Assembly (NCBI GenBank): GCA_900316165.1
Contig: ONBW01000005.1
Location: forward strand, 1-63,294
Reading direction: 5' to 3'
Source of the DNA: an uncultured Lachnospiraceae bacterium
GTDB taxonomy: Bacteria; Bacillota; Clostridia; Lachnospirales; Lachnospiraceae
Length of the DNA stretch: 63,294 bases
In this document: piece after piece, positions 32,783 through 41,982 of the stretch
Numbering within the stretch: position 1 is the stretch's first letter
How the letters are laid out: each line of letters begins with the position of its first letter
The notes under the pieces: generated by a model
Told to the model about the DNA's origin: nothing
Seen by the model: only the letters and a program-made list of their open reading frames with translations
Databases searched by the model: none
Program-made: the position numbers and the translations under genes

Positions 32783-33973
32783 ATGGCGATCACAGATCTA
32801 CCGAAAAAGCTGGCCAATCCTCTGGATGCTGTAGGTATTAACTTTAATAAGCATGATACGGACCGCGACTCCTTTATGCTTCGCGGAGCACTCGCAAAGC
32901 AGGGATTTGATGTCTGGAGACACTGCATTCATGGTGTAAGTGAGACTACAGGTAAAGAGAGAACCTTCATCCTGGATTTTGGAGGAATCAATCCACAGCT
33001 TCGTGAGGAAGAACCGGTTTTTGCAAAGGACGGTACGAGACCATCGTATTTTGCGGTGATGGCCTGCATCTGTGGAGAAGAGGGATCTGTACTTACCAGA
33101 TATTTTCCATGGGACCGCGTCAGTACAGATACAGCTTTGGACGTTCTTGTGAGTGCCAGTGACTGTTTCCTTTCCGAGACCCGTACTATGGGCCGGATAG
33201 AAGTAAGTGCTGAGGATGTGGAGAAAAATCCGACCGTACATCCTGAGGCTGGAAAGCTGATCTGGGACCTTAAGATTAAAAAGCCGATAGCCTTAAACCT
33301 TGGCTACAGTACATCTGGTCCGCTTCGCGATACAGAGATAATGGATGCCTACTGGCATACAGAGGGCCTTATCAGTGAGTACGATGGTGTGATAGAGTGG
33401 AACGGTGAGAAATATTTGGTTAAGCCTGAGACTTCTTATGGTTATGCCGATAAGGTCTGGGGTAAAAATGCCGGACCGCGTTGGGAGTACATAAGCTGCT
33501 GTGATCTGACCAGCAAAAAGAATGGAAAGCTTAAGAACAGCGCCTTTTCGTTCGGTATCGGTACACAGATAAATGTAGGCCCGATAAATACTAAAGAAGC
33601 GCTTGCAGGCGGTATATACCTGGATGGCGAGACATACGAGTATAATTTTTCAAAGATGTGGATGCTTACGAGGAGCCGTACAGCTGAGAAGAGAAACGGC
33701 AAGAAGTGCGTCTTTGCTATAGCTGAAGAGACTCCTCTTTCAAGAATGAAGCTCAAGGTCACCTGTGACAGGAATCAGATGCGTGAACTCAGGATGGAGA
33801 CTACTGCAGGAGATTTACGCAGAATGCTCGTAGGAGGAGACGGGCAGGCAGAGCTCATTATAGAGAGAAAAAAGGTCTCTCTTAAGAATAAATGGGAATG
33901 GGAAACTATTGACGTCCTTAAGGGTGGACATGTATTTGTCTCATTCATGGACAACAAATCATATAAAGAATGA
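32783..33973 (+). CDS. Tocopherol-cyclase-like/lipocalin-fold protein
   Basis: A 396-residue cytosolic protein with no signal peptide. The central part (about 215-240) contains YGYADKVWGKNAGPRWEYIS, which resembles the YxDKNWG signature of the tocopherol cyclase family, whose two beta-barrel halves also appear in uncharacterised bacterial proteins. Other beta-rich segments surround it (FILDFGGINPQL, YFAVMACICGEEG, FSFGIGTQIN). Lachnospiraceae do not make tocopherol, so the substrate is unknown. AAAGGAG lies 6 bp before the ATG. The next gene, phosphofructokinase, begins 11 bp after its stop, and the two are probably in one transcript. Confidence 0.6.
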   Translation: MAITDLPKKLANPLDAVGINFNKHDTDRDSFMLRGALAKQGFDVWRHCIHGVSETTGKERTFILDFGGINPQLREEEPVFAKDGTRPSYFAVMACICGEEGSVLTRYFPWDRVSTDTALDVLVSASDCFLSETRTMGRIEVSAEDVEKNPTVHPEAGKLIWDLKIKKPIALNLGYSTSGPLRDTEIMDAYWHTEGLISEYDGVIEWNGEKYLVKPETSYGYADKVWGKNAGPRWEYISCCDLTSKKNGKLKNSAFSFGIGTQINVGPINTKEALAGGIYLDGETYEYNFSKMWMLTRSRTAEKRNGKKCVFAIAEETPLSRMKLKVTCDRNQMRELRMETTAGDLRRMLVGGDGQAELIIERKKVSLKNKWEWETIDVLKGGHVFVSFMDNKSYKE

Positions 33974-33984
33974 AAGGAGCAGAC

Positions 33985-35064
33985 ATGAAGATCGGAATGC
34001 TTACAAGCGGCGGAGACTGCCAGGCTCTTAATGCTGCTATGAGAGGTGTTGTTAAAGGCCTTGAGGAGATCTGTGGAGATGATCTCGAGATCTATGGTTT
34101 TCTGAATGGATACAAGGGACTTATCTACGGTGACTACAGGAAGCTTACGGGTGCTGATTTTTCAGGTATTCTTACCAGAGGCGGTACTATCCTTGGTTCA
34201 TCGAGACAGCCGTTCAAGCTTATGAGAGTTCCTGACGAGAATGGTCTCGACAAGGTCGAGGCTATGAAGTCGAACTACAAGAAGCTCGGACTTGACTGCA
34301 TCGTAATCCTCGGTGGAAACGGCACTCAGAAGACTGCGAACCTGCTGAGAGAAGAAGGCTTAAATGTCATCCATCTGCCTAAGACCATTGACAACGATAT
34401 CTATGGCACCGATATCACCTTCGGCTTCTACTCAGCTGTAAATGTTGCTTCACAGGCTATCGATTGCATTCATACTACTGCAGCCTCACATAACCGTGTA
34501 TTTATCGTTGAGGTCATGGGACACAAGGTCGGCTGGCTTACTCTTTATGCCGGCGTTGCTTCTGGTGCTGACATCATCCTTCTGCCTGAGATTCCATACG
34601 AGGATGATAAGATTATCGAGGCTATCCAGAGAAGACATCAGCAGGGCAAGGGCTTTACTATCCTTGCTGTCGCTGAGGGCGCTATCTCTAAGGATGACGC
34701 TGCTCTTCCAAAGAAGGAGAGAAAAGAGAAGCTTGCCAAGGAGGCTAAGAAGTGGCCTTCTGTTTCCTACAAGATTGCGGATATGATCACTGAACGTACC
34801 GGATCTGAGGCCAGAGTTACTGTTCCTGGCCACACCCAGAGAGGTGGCAGTCCTTGTCCATATGACAGAATCCTCTGTACAAGGCTCGGCTCCGCTGCTG
34901 CGAAGGCTATCGTGGATGGCAAATTTGGAAATATGGTCGCTATGATAAACGGTGAGACAAAACTCGTGCCGCTGGCTGATGTGGCTGGTAAGCTGAAGAT
35001 GGTCGATCCGGACTGCAAGATGATAAAGGAAGCAAAACGTATTGGAATTAGTTTCGGCGACTGA
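33985..35064 (+). CDS. pfkA: 6-phosphofructokinase
   Basis: A 359-residue group A phosphofructokinase, making fructose 1,6-bisphosphate. I start at ATG 33985, 5 bp after AAAGGAG. Seen: GMLTSGGDCQALNAAMRG at the N-terminus, the donor loop LGGNGTQKT near 109-117 (normally GGDGS or GGDDS), PKTIDNDIYGTD near 132-143 with the catalytic aspartate, and VEVMGHKVGWL near 175-185. The glycine after GGN (E. coli Gly104) favours ATP, whereas lysine before TIDND (position 124) is typical of pyrophosphate-type and long-chain enzymes; the donor is therefore not fixed by sequence. Annotators often simply call this ATP-dependent. Confidence 0.9.
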   Translation: MKIGMLTSGGDCQALNAAMRGVVKGLEEICGDDLEIYGFLNGYKGLIYGDYRKLTGADFSGILTRGGTILGSSRQPFKLMRVPDENGLDKVEAMKSNYKKLGLDCIVILGGNGTQKTANLLREEGLNVIHLPKTIDNDIYGTDITFGFYSAVNVASQAIDCIHTTAASHNRVFIVEVMGHKVGWLTLYAGVASGADIILLPEIPYEDDKIIEAIQRRHQQGKGFTILAVAEGAISKDDAALPKKERKEKLAKEAKKWPSVSYKIADMITERTGSEARVTVPGHTQRGGSPCPYDRILCTRLGSAAAKAIVDGKFGNMVAMINGETKLVPLADVAGKLKMVDPDCKMIKEAKRIGISFGD

Positions 35065-35110
35065 CCGAAAGCTTGTAGACGAGAACAAGCGCAGCAAAGG
35101 AGAATGACGT

Positions 35111-36670
35111 ATGGCATACATGGCCCTGTACAGAAAGTTCAGACCGCAGAATTTTTCAGAGGTTAAGGGCCAGGACCATATAGTCACGACCTTGAAGAAT
35201 GAGATCGCGGCCGGACGTATTGGGCATGCGTATCTGTTCACTGGTACCAGGGGTACTGGTAAGACTACGGTCGCGAAGATTTTTGCAAGGGCGGTAAACT
35301 GTGAGCATCCACTGCCGGACGGAAGCCCGTGCGGGGAATGCGACACCTGCAAAGCCATTGCAGAGGGCTCCTCGATGAATGTGATGGAGATCGATGCCGC
35401 ATCGAATAACGGTGTTGAGAACATCCGAAGCATCATAGAGGATGTAGAATATCCGCCGGCAGCAGGCAGATACAAGGTCTATATCATCGACGAGGTCCAT
35501 ATGTTAAGCTCTGGCGCGTTCAACGCGTTCTTAAAAACACTTGAAGAGCCGCCTTCATATGTGATATTTATCCTGGCAACGACAGAGCTTCAGAAGATCC
35601 CTGTCACGATACTTTCGAGATGCCAGCGGTATGATTTCCACAGAATTTCTGTTGAGACGATTGCAGCGCGGCTTAAGGAGCTTACTGAAAAAGAGGGAGT
35701 CAAGGCTTCTGATGATGCCCTGAATTATATCGCAAAGGCCGGAGACGGTTCGATGCGTGACGCCCTAAGCCTCTTGGATCAGTGCATCAATTTTTACCTG
35801 GGAGAAGAGCTGACATATGACAAGGTCCTGGGTGTTCTAGGCGCAGTTGATACTGAGGTGCTTTCACGGATATTTAATGCGATTGTGGCTCAGGATATCA
35901 AGGGTGTAAGCTCAGTGGTGGATGCTGTAATGATGGAGGGTAGAGACTTGAATTCGTTTGTCTCTGACCTGATCTGGTACCTGCGCGACATGCTCCTGTA
36001 CAGGAATGCACCGGAAATGGCTGAAACCTTTGATATGACATCAGAGAATAAGAAGAAGCTGATAGAGGACAGCGCACTTGTTTCAGTGGAAACATTTATC
36101 CGTTATATCAGTATTCTGAGCAGCCTTGAAAATCAGATGCGATACGCGCAGGATAAGCGTGTGCTTCTTGAGGTTTCACTGATAAGGCTTATGCATCCAG
36201 AGATGGACAGCGACTATGATGCCCTGGTAAACCGTATTGATGAGCTCGAGCGAAAAATAGATTCTGGTGAGATTCAGGTTAAAAGTAAGTCCGTTGAGCA
36301 ACCCGAGGAGCAGGTTGAGGTAACGCCGCTTCCGCTTGCTGTTTCAGAGGATATAAAAGAGGCCGCATCGGTCTTGGAAGATGTGGCAAAGTCGATGTCA
36401 GGCTCTTTCAGGGGCGGATGGTATAATAGAAGGCATCAGCCATTTGTAGAAAACGATGAGCTGGTCGTTTATTTTGACAGTGATCAGGATTTACATATCT
36501 GCAAGAAGGAACTGGATATTTTTTCAAAAAAAATAAACGATGTCATAGGGAAACAGGTGCCTCTCAGGTTTGAGACAAATAAGAATAATCAGACGTTCCA
36601 AAAGATAGATGATCCGGCAAAGGATATGCAGCAGATTATCGGAACCGATATGAAAATAGATATAGAATAG
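35111..36670 (+). CDS. dnaX: DNA polymerase III subunit gamma/tau
   Basis: A 519-residue clamp-loader ATPase. Motifs: the Walker A LFTGTRGTGKTTVAKIFARA near 43-62, a four-cysteine zinc module (CEHPLPDGSPCGECDTC near 65-81), Walker B YIIDEVHML near 121-129, the SRC motif ILSRCQRYDF near 171-180, and domain III near 240-360. A Glu-rich linker (near 375-410) and a shorter C-terminal domain follow. A run that could cause gamma/tau frameshifting is not evident. It opens the dnaX-ybaB-recR recombination/replication cluster conserved in Firmicutes. Confidence 0.96.
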   Translation: MAYMALYRKFRPQNFSEVKGQDHIVTTLKNEIAAGRIGHAYLFTGTRGTGKTTVAKIFARAVNCEHPLPDGSPCGECDTCKAIAEGSSMNVMEIDAASNNGVENIRSIIEDVEYPPAAGRYKVYIIDEVHMLSSGAFNAFLKTLEEPPSYVIFILATTELQKIPVTILSRCQRYDFHRISVETIAARLKELTEKEGVKASDDALNYIAKAGDGSMRDALSLLDQCINFYLGEELTYDKVLGVLGAVDTEVLSRIFNAIVAQDIKGVSSVVDAVMMEGRDLNSFVSDLIWYLRDMLLYRNAPEMAETFDMTSENKKKLIEDSALVSVETFIRYISILSSLENQMRYAQDKRVLLEVSLIRLMHPEMDSDYDALVNRIDELERKIDSGEIQVKSKSVEQPEEQVEVTPLPLAVSEDIKEAASVLEDVAKSMSGSFRGGWYNRRHQPFVENDELVVYFDSDQDLHICKKELDIFSKKINDVIGKQVPLRFETNKNNQTFQKIDDPAKDMQQIIGTDMKIDIE

Positions 36671-36680
36671 GAGTTTTATA

Positions 36681-37025
36681 ATGTCAAGACGTGGTGGATT
36701 CCCAGGCGGAATGCCTGGCAACATGAACAACCTGATGAAACAGGCGCAGAGAATGCAGCGCCAGATGGAGGAAAGCCAGAAGGAGCTTGCAGAGAAGGAA
36801 TTCACTGCGACTGCCGGCGGCGGAGCTGTAGAGGTCACAGTTTCAGGTTCTAAGGAGTTTAAAAAGGTTCACATCGATCCTGATGCGGTCGATCCAGATG
36901 ATGTCGAGATGCTCGAGGATATGATCGTTGCCGCAGCAAATGAGGCTATGAAAAAAGTAGATGATGAGACTCAGAAGGCTATGGGTGGCCTGACCGGCGG
37001 CCTTGGCGGAGGTCTTCCTTTCTGA
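36681..37025 (+). CDS. YbaB/EbfC nucleoid-associated protein
   Basis: A 114-residue DNA-binding protein. It begins with a Gly/Met-rich stretch ([18 protein letters not shown]), continues with a helix ([20 protein letters not shown]) and beta hairpin ([19 protein letters not shown]), and ends Gly-rich. The tweezers-like dimer binds DNA with little specificity. It lies 10 bp after dnaX and overlaps recR by one base. Confidence 0.95.
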   Translation: MSRRGGFPGGMPGNMNNLMKQAQRMQRQMEESQKELAEKEFTATAGGGAVEVTVSGSKEFKKVHIDPDAVDPDDVEMLEDMIVAAANEAMKKVDDETQKAMGGLTGGLGGGLPF

Positions 37026-37624
37026 TGGATTACTATTCAAAACAGATTTCAGATCTGATCGGAGGACTCTCTTCTCTTCCGGGAATTGGAGAAAAGACCG
37101 CGCAGCGCCTGGCATTTCATATTTTGTCCATGCCGGTAGATGAAGTGGACAAGCTTTCCGAGACGATAAAGTCTGCAAGACACAATGTCCGCTACTGCAA
37201 GGTCTGCTGTACTCTTACAGATCAGGATATCTGCCCTATCTGCTCGAATCCGAAACGGGACCACAGCACTATAATGGTTGTTGAGGATACCAGGGATCTC
37301 GCAGCGTACGAAAAGACCGGCGAGTACAAGGGTGTCTACCATGTGCTTCACGGCGCTATCTCTCCGATGCAGGGCATAGGACCTGAGGACATCAGGTTAA
37401 AAGAACTGATGAGCCGTCTTTCTTCTGATGAAGTGAAGGAGGTCATTATCGCAACGAATTCCTCGCTTGAGGGTGAGACGACTGCTATGTATATAAGCCG
37501 CCTGATAAAACCGACGGGAATAAAGGTTTCCCGTATCGCGAGCGGTGTACCGGTTGGTGGAGACCTCGAATACATAGATGAGGTGACGCTTCTTCGTGCC
37601 TTGGAAGGACGAAAAGAATTGTAA
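37025..37624 (+). CDS. recR: Recombination protein RecR
   Basis: A 199-residue RecR. Helix-hairpin-helix [18 protein letters not shown] near 15-32, a four-cysteine zinc finger ([18 protein letters not shown] near 57-74), a Toprim domain with [14 protein letters not shown] and FIXED acidic residues, and a C-terminal Walker-like [16 protein letters not shown] near 172-187. It works with RecO and RecF in gap repair. Translation is coupled to ybaB, and a terminator directly follows. Confidence 0.96.
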   Translation: MDYYSKQISDLIGGLSSLPGIGEKTAQRLAFHILSMPVDEVDKLSETIKSARHNVRYCKVCCTLTDQDICPICSNPKRDHSTIMVVEDTRDLAAYEKTGEYKGVYHVLHGAISPMQGIGPEDIRLKELMSRLSSDEVKEVIIATNSSLEGETTAMYISRLIKPTGIKVSRIASGVPVGGDLEYIDEVTLLRALEGRKEL

Positions 37625-37648
37625 AAGAGGGCACTAAGCCCTCTTTTT
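37623..37648 (+). terminator. Intrinsic terminator after recR
   Basis: AAAGAGGGC-ACTAA-GCCCTCTTTTT overlapping the recR stop codon, with a clear T-run. Confidence 0.9.
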
Positions 37649-37665
37649 ATATGGGAATTTTGCGT

Positions 37666-37692
37666 TAAAGAAACCGCCTTTAAGGCCGAAAT
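37666..37692 (+). promoter_or_regulatory. Sigma-D (sigma-28, motility) type promoter
   Basis: TAAA at 37666-37669, a 15-bp spacer and GCCGAAAT at 37685-37692 match the SigD/FliA consensus TAAA-N15-GCCGATAT with a single mismatch. It stands about 29 bp before the start codon of the DUF6240 gene. No sigma-A promoter is evident between the recR terminator and that start. The match implies membership of the flagellar regulon. Confidence 0.72.
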
Positions 37693-37720
37693 AAATAATA
37701 GGGAGTGCTGTGGAGGTTTT

Positions 37721-40700
37721 ATGCAGATAGAAGACCTTTTAGTAAAAAATAATACGACAGATAAAAATACAAATAAAGCGGCTGAATACATAGCTGAGTA
37801 TAAGAAAAATGAGTCAGGTGCAAGTCTGATGGGCGTAGACACTGACACTAAGTCGCAGGGTATAGTAGTCGAAAAGGGCGAAGGCATTATGCAGTCACCA
37901 GTCTATAATAAAAAGACTATTAAAACTGCGGCCGAAGCCTATGAGAAACAGCTTCAGTCTGGAGCCGGCGAGAAAAATATTCAGAACGAGATGATCCTTG
38001 CAGCTCACACGATGTCGAAACAGGACTACAAGGAAATGGTCGAAAATGGCTTTGACCCGGCAGATACTGATTCAAAGACCTTTGTAACCATTGCAGATAA
38101 AATTCGTATACAGCTCGCAAAGGCAGGAAAGGATATGTCAATTACAGGAGGCATATCTAAGGCGGCAGTAGAAGCAGTATCGGGTTCTGCCGCTGAAGCG
38201 AACAGCATTGAGAGTGCGATAAAGCAGTCCTCGGGAGAGTCTGTAATTCCGCAGTCTGCGGCTCCATCAACAGCAGATACCATATCAGATGTAAAGGCAG
38301 CACTTCAGAATGCTGACCTGCCTACAGATAACGACACGATGCAGCAGGTAAAGGAGACTGTATCGAAGGCAGCTGAGCTTCCAGATACGATAAGCGCGGA
38401 TACCAGCACTTATTTATTAAAAAATAACCAGCAGCCAACTGTGGATAATGTCTTAAAAGCTGAGTTTGCCGGAAATACAGATATGTCCCAGCAGACAGAC
38501 CTTTCGGATAAGGATATAGAGAACCTTCTGCCTCAGATCACAGGAAAAATCGAAGAGGCCGGGCTTGACGCAGATCAGGATCAGATTTCAAATGCTGTTT
38601 TCCTGTTAAAAAATAACGTACCGCTTACAGCAGCAAATATTCAGGATTTTAATAAATTAAACGGTGCTGAAACTGTTACAATTCAGGAGCTTCCACAGGC
38701 AATAACAGATGCGGTAATAGAAGGAAAAAGTCCACTTGAAGCCATGGCAGTAAAAGGCTTTTCAGATATGGATAAAGCCAGAGATGCAGCTGATGTCGTA
38801 TCAAAAGCCACAGATCAGGATTTATCCAGTGTTATAGCAGACGAAAAGCCACTGACAATAGAAAATCTGAAACAGGCTATGGCTGATAATTCAGGCAGCA
38901 ACAGAAGTACAAATAATTCTGGCAGCAACAACGCTCTGCAGGCTTCTGCCAGTGCAGACGAGTTAAAGCTTGTTTCAGCCAAAAGACAGCTCGAGGAGGC
39001 CCGCCTCGTGATGACAACTGAGGCGAACTATCGCCTGATAAAGCAGGGAATCTCTATCGATACGACGGAGCTCTCAGATATAGTAGATAAGCTTAAGGCA
39101 CAGGAAAAGACACTTGGAGAAGCACTTTTTCCGGATGATATCACAAGGGCAGCGCTTTTCGATGATACTAAAGATGCTATTGATGCTGCAAAGCAGGCGC
39201 CGGCAGCGCTGATATCGAGCTATAAGGTATACGACGGTATTTTTTCAAGTGGGCTGAGTGAGATAGCTTCAGGAAAAAATACAACTGATCTGCTTAAAAA
39301 AGCCGGAAGTGCCTATGAGACCTTGAGTACAGAGGTAAGGCCGGATTTGGGCGATTCGATACAGAAGGCATTCGCGAATGTCGATGATATTCTTGATGAA
39401 ACCGGCCTTGAGGCAAACGACGAGAACCGCCGAGCAGTAAGAATCCTTGCATATAACAACCGTGAAATAACAGAAGAAAATGTCTCAGAGGTAAAGGCTG
39501 CTGACGAGAAGGTTCAGAAGGTCTTCGATAACCTGAAGCCTGGAGTCGTGATGAAGCTTATAAAAAATGGTGAAAATCCACTTCAGATGTCTATGGATGA
39601 GCTCTATGACAAGACCGAGGAGATAAAAAAAATCATGGCCTCGAGTGGTTCCTCAGCTGATAAGGATGCCACCGACTATGCTGATTTTCTCTGGAAGGCG
39701 GAAAACAGCGGAAAGATTACAGACGATGAAAAGCAGTCATTTATAGGACTTTACCGCCTGATGAATCAGATAGATGTGACTGATGGAGCGCCGATAGGGG
39801 CACTTTTATCAGAGGGAGCTGACATCACGATGGAAAACCTGATGCAGGCAGTCCGCTCCACCAGAAATGAGGGAATGGACTACTCAGTCGATGACAGCTT
39901 CAGCACACCGGATTCTTCTATCACGAATTCGATAACAGACCAGATAAGCACGGCCTTTGAGAAGGAAAAGGAGTTCCAGACCAGAAGAACCCGCGTTGCC
40001 AAATCTCTTGCTACACCGGAGCGACTTCAGGCAATCGGTGGAGAGAAGGCTTATATGCCGATGTCGCCAGACAGATTAGCGAGTGCGCTTGAGGCTGAAA
40101 GCAGCAATACTGACGAGAGTGAAACGGATGAACAGCTTTATCAGGCAAAGAAGGCTGAGATAGAGCAGGCAGTTGCTGAGGCAGACGAGAGGACATACCA
40201 GATTCTGAATGATTCAGAGGTTGCGGTTTCACCGCTGAATATTCAGGCCGTAAATCAGGTGATAAAAAATCACAGATTTTTCTATACAAGGCTCTATGGA
40301 GAAAATGGCCGCCAGCCGTTTGATGTCTTAGCAGACAGTATGGGAAATGGCGATGGCCTGACCTTAGATGAGGGCTGGGAGAAGCTTATAAACGATTTCT
40401 CAGAGGCTTTGAAATCGCCGCAGGAGATGGCTGAGGCGCAGAAGGAGCTCTACGATACAGCAGAGAATGTCCTCCGGAAGTCATTAGCAGACGACGCAGC
40501 CGCGGGAAAAATAGACATAAGGCTTATACAGCAGTCAGTCCGCCAGCTTTCAGTCATGAAGGAGCTGTCACAGAAAAAGGAAGAATACGCGATTCCGGTA
40601 ATGGTCGGCGACGAGCTTGGCAATATGAACCTGAAGATCGTCCGTGGAAAGGACGAAAAGAAGGGGCTTATCGACATCGCGATGGATTCCGATACTACAG

Positions 40701-41017
40701 GAGAGGTTTACGCGAAATTCAGAGCATCTGAGGATGGCGGAATCGATGGCAAAATAACCACTAACAGGCGCACAAGCCGTGATACCCTTAGTGAAAACCT
40801 TGGAATGCTTGCAGAAAAAATCCAGGAAAAGCTGGGTCAGGGCTCAGTAAGCTTAGTCACAGAGTATGACGGCAGGACGGATGCTTCTGCAGTATTCTAT
40901 AATACAGACGATCCTGGTTTCGAGACGACCGATGATAAAACAAATGAGATTCAGACAAAAACGCTTTACGCGATATCAAGAAGCTTTGTAGAAACAATTG
41001 GAGAACTGTTCCAGTGA
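37721..41017 (+). CDS. DUF6240 protein with FliK-like C-terminus
   Basis: A 1,098-residue soluble protein without signal peptide or membrane helix. It contains a recurring motif of the form LLKNNxPxTxxNI (LLKNNQQPTVDNV near 230, LLKNNVPLTAANI near 295, IADEKPLTIENL near 371, LAYNNREITEENV near 576, LLSEGADITMENL near 695), characteristic of DUF6240. The last 170 residues (IPVMVGDELGNMNLKI, then TTGEVYAKF and LGMLAEKIQEKL) resemble the C-terminal domain of the hook-length protein FliK. A sigma-D promoter lies upstream and a FliS-like gene downstream. I infer a flagellum-related secreted ruler or scaffold; other flagellar genes are absent from the window. Confidence 0.65.
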   Translation: MQIEDLLVKNNTTDKNTNKAAEYIAEYKKNESGASLMGVDTDTKSQGIVVEKGEGIMQSPVYNKKTIKTAAEAYEKQLQSGAGEKNIQNEMILAAHTMSKQDYKEMVENGFDPADTDSKTFVTIADKIRIQLAKAGKDMSITGGISKAAVEAVSGSAAEANSIESAIKQSSGESVIPQSAAPSTADTISDVKAALQNADLPTDNDTMQQVKETVSKAAELPDTISADTSTYLLKNNQQPTVDNVLKAEFAGNTDMSQQTDLSDKDIENLLPQITGKIEEAGLDADQDQISNAVFLLKNNVPLTAANIQDFNKLNGAETVTIQELPQAITDAVIEGKSPLEAMAVKGFSDMDKARDAADVVSKATDQDLSSVIADEKPLTIENLKQAMADNSGSNRSTNNSGSNNALQASASADELKLVSAKRQLEEARLVMTTEANYRLIKQGISIDTTELSDIVDKLKAQEKTLGEALFPDDITRAALFDDTKDAIDAAKQAPAALISSYKVYDGIFSSGLSEIASGKNTTDLLKKAGSAYETLSTEVRPDLGDSIQKAFANVDDILDETGLEANDENRRAVRILAYNNREITEENVSEVKAADEKVQKVFDNLKPGVVMKLIKNGENPLQMSMDELYDKTEEIKKIMASSGSSADKDATDYADFLWKAENSGKITDDEKQSFIGLYRLMNQIDVTDGAPIGALLSEGADITMENLMQAVRSTRNEGMDYSVDDSFSTPDSSITNSITDQISTAFEKEKEFQTRRTRVAKSLATPERLQAIGGEKAYMPMSPDRLASALEAESSNTDESETDEQLYQAKKAEIEQAVAEADERTYQILNDSEVAVSPLNIQAVNQVIKNHRFFYTRLYGENGRQPFDVLADSMGNGDGLTLDEGWEKLINDFSEALKSPQEMAEAQKELYDTAENVLRKSLADDAAAGKIDIRLIQQSVRQLSVMKELSQKKEEYAIPVMVGDELGNMNLKIVRGKDEKKGLIDIAMDSDTTGEVYAKFRASEDGGIDGKITTNRRTSRDTLSENLGMLAEKIQEKLGQGSVSLVTEYDGRTDASAVFYNTDDPGFETTDDKTNEIQTKTLYAISRSFVETIGELFQ

Positions 41018-41088
41018 TGAATCAGACAGGACCTGATTTACTTGTAAGGTTTTTACTCTGAAATCTGTTATACAGGAGGAAATACGAC

Positions 41089-41577
41089 ATGACAGACGAA
41101 ATGAAGCAGCAGTTTACAAACAGGATCACGCACGCAAATGCAGTTGAGCTCTTAGTCATACTCTATGACATGTTCGATGAGTATGCCAAAGAGGCAAAGA
41201 GTGGATACGCAGATGAAAAAAAGGGCGATGACGCCAGCAAAGAGGCATTAGAGCACGCCTCAGATGTATTAAAGCATTTGAGAAATGACCTTGATTTTTC
41301 ACATGATGAGGAACTCTGCAAGAGACTGTTTTCTATCTATACCTACTGTCAGGAATTGCTTTCAAAGGCAACCTACAACGGAAGCTACGACACAGTACAG
41401 GAAGCCCGTGATCTGATAAAGCCACTCAGAGAGGCATATGCACAGCTTTCAGAGAACGATAATTCAGAGCCGCTTATGGAAAATGTGCCTGACACAGTAG
41501 CTGGTTACACCTACGGAAAAACAGATGTGAATGAGGCTGAAATATCCCCTGATTCGAACAGAGGATTCCTCGTCTGA
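41089..41577 (+). CDS. FliS-like flagellar chaperone-type protein
   Basis: A 162-residue, mostly helical protein. The start (FTNRITHANAVELLVILYDM) and the later LRNDLDFSHDEELCKRLFSIYTYC match the pattern of FliS, the flagellin export chaperone: an ASP..L...LYDG-like helix followed by a hairpin and a four-helix bundle. It is longer than FliS (about 125-135 residues), with an extra C-terminal tail of about 40 residues. AGGAGG lies 8 bp before the ATG. It shares the operon with the DUF6240 protein 72 bp upstream and is probably its dedicated chaperone. Confidence 0.65.
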   Translation: MTDEMKQQFTNRITHANAVELLVILYDMFDEYAKEAKSGYADEKKGDDASKEALEHASDVLKHLRNDLDFSHDEELCKRLFSIYTYCQELLSKATYNGSYDTVQEARDLIKPLREAYAQLSENDNSEPLMENVPDTVAGYTYGKTDVNEAEISPDSNRGFLV

Positions 41578-41626
41578 CTAAATTCTAGCCATATTTTAAT
41601 CATATAAAAATATTCGTCAAAATATA

Positions 41627-41678
41627 CAAAAAGCAGGATTTTGGGCATTTCCAGGACCCTGCTTTTTGATTTTTTTTG
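41627..41678 (+). terminator. Intrinsic terminator after the DUF6240-FliS unit
   Basis: AAAAGCAGG...CCTGCTTTTT hairpin (41628-41637 with 41658-41667) followed by T-rich GATTTTTTTT. The remainder of 41679-41917 is AT-rich sequence in which I see no gene. Confidence 0.75.
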
Positions 41679-41917
41679 AAAACCATATCTAGGTATTGCA
41701 AAATCCAAATTTAATAATCCAATCAAGATTTAGATAAAATTAAAAACCCCTTTATGACAGAGTATTTACGGGATAAATTCAAACGTGTCAGAAAATATAT
41801 GCATCTCATACAAAACAGCGTTTATTTTTAAAAAAAATAATATGGAGAATTAACAAAACAGATTTTTTGTGAAAAATAGACAACGTTATTTTTTTCAAAA
41901 ATTGCCCAAAAAAGCAA

Positions 41918-41947
41918 GTGACATTTTATTCGAACACTGTATATAAT
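41918..41947 (+). promoter_or_regulatory. Probable sigma-A promoter of the Tad locus
   Basis: GTGACA (41918-41923), an 18-bp spacer and perfect TATAAT (41942-41947), 36 bp before the first Tad gene. Confidence 0.6.
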
Positions 41948-41982
41948 TTTTGTATCGAAACCGGAGTCGATAGGAGGGTGTT

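Noticed and set aside
41754-41831. 25-codon ORF (MTEYLRDKFKRV...) before the Tad locus
   Set aside because: No ribosome binding site, AT-rich surroundings, and too short to separate from chance.
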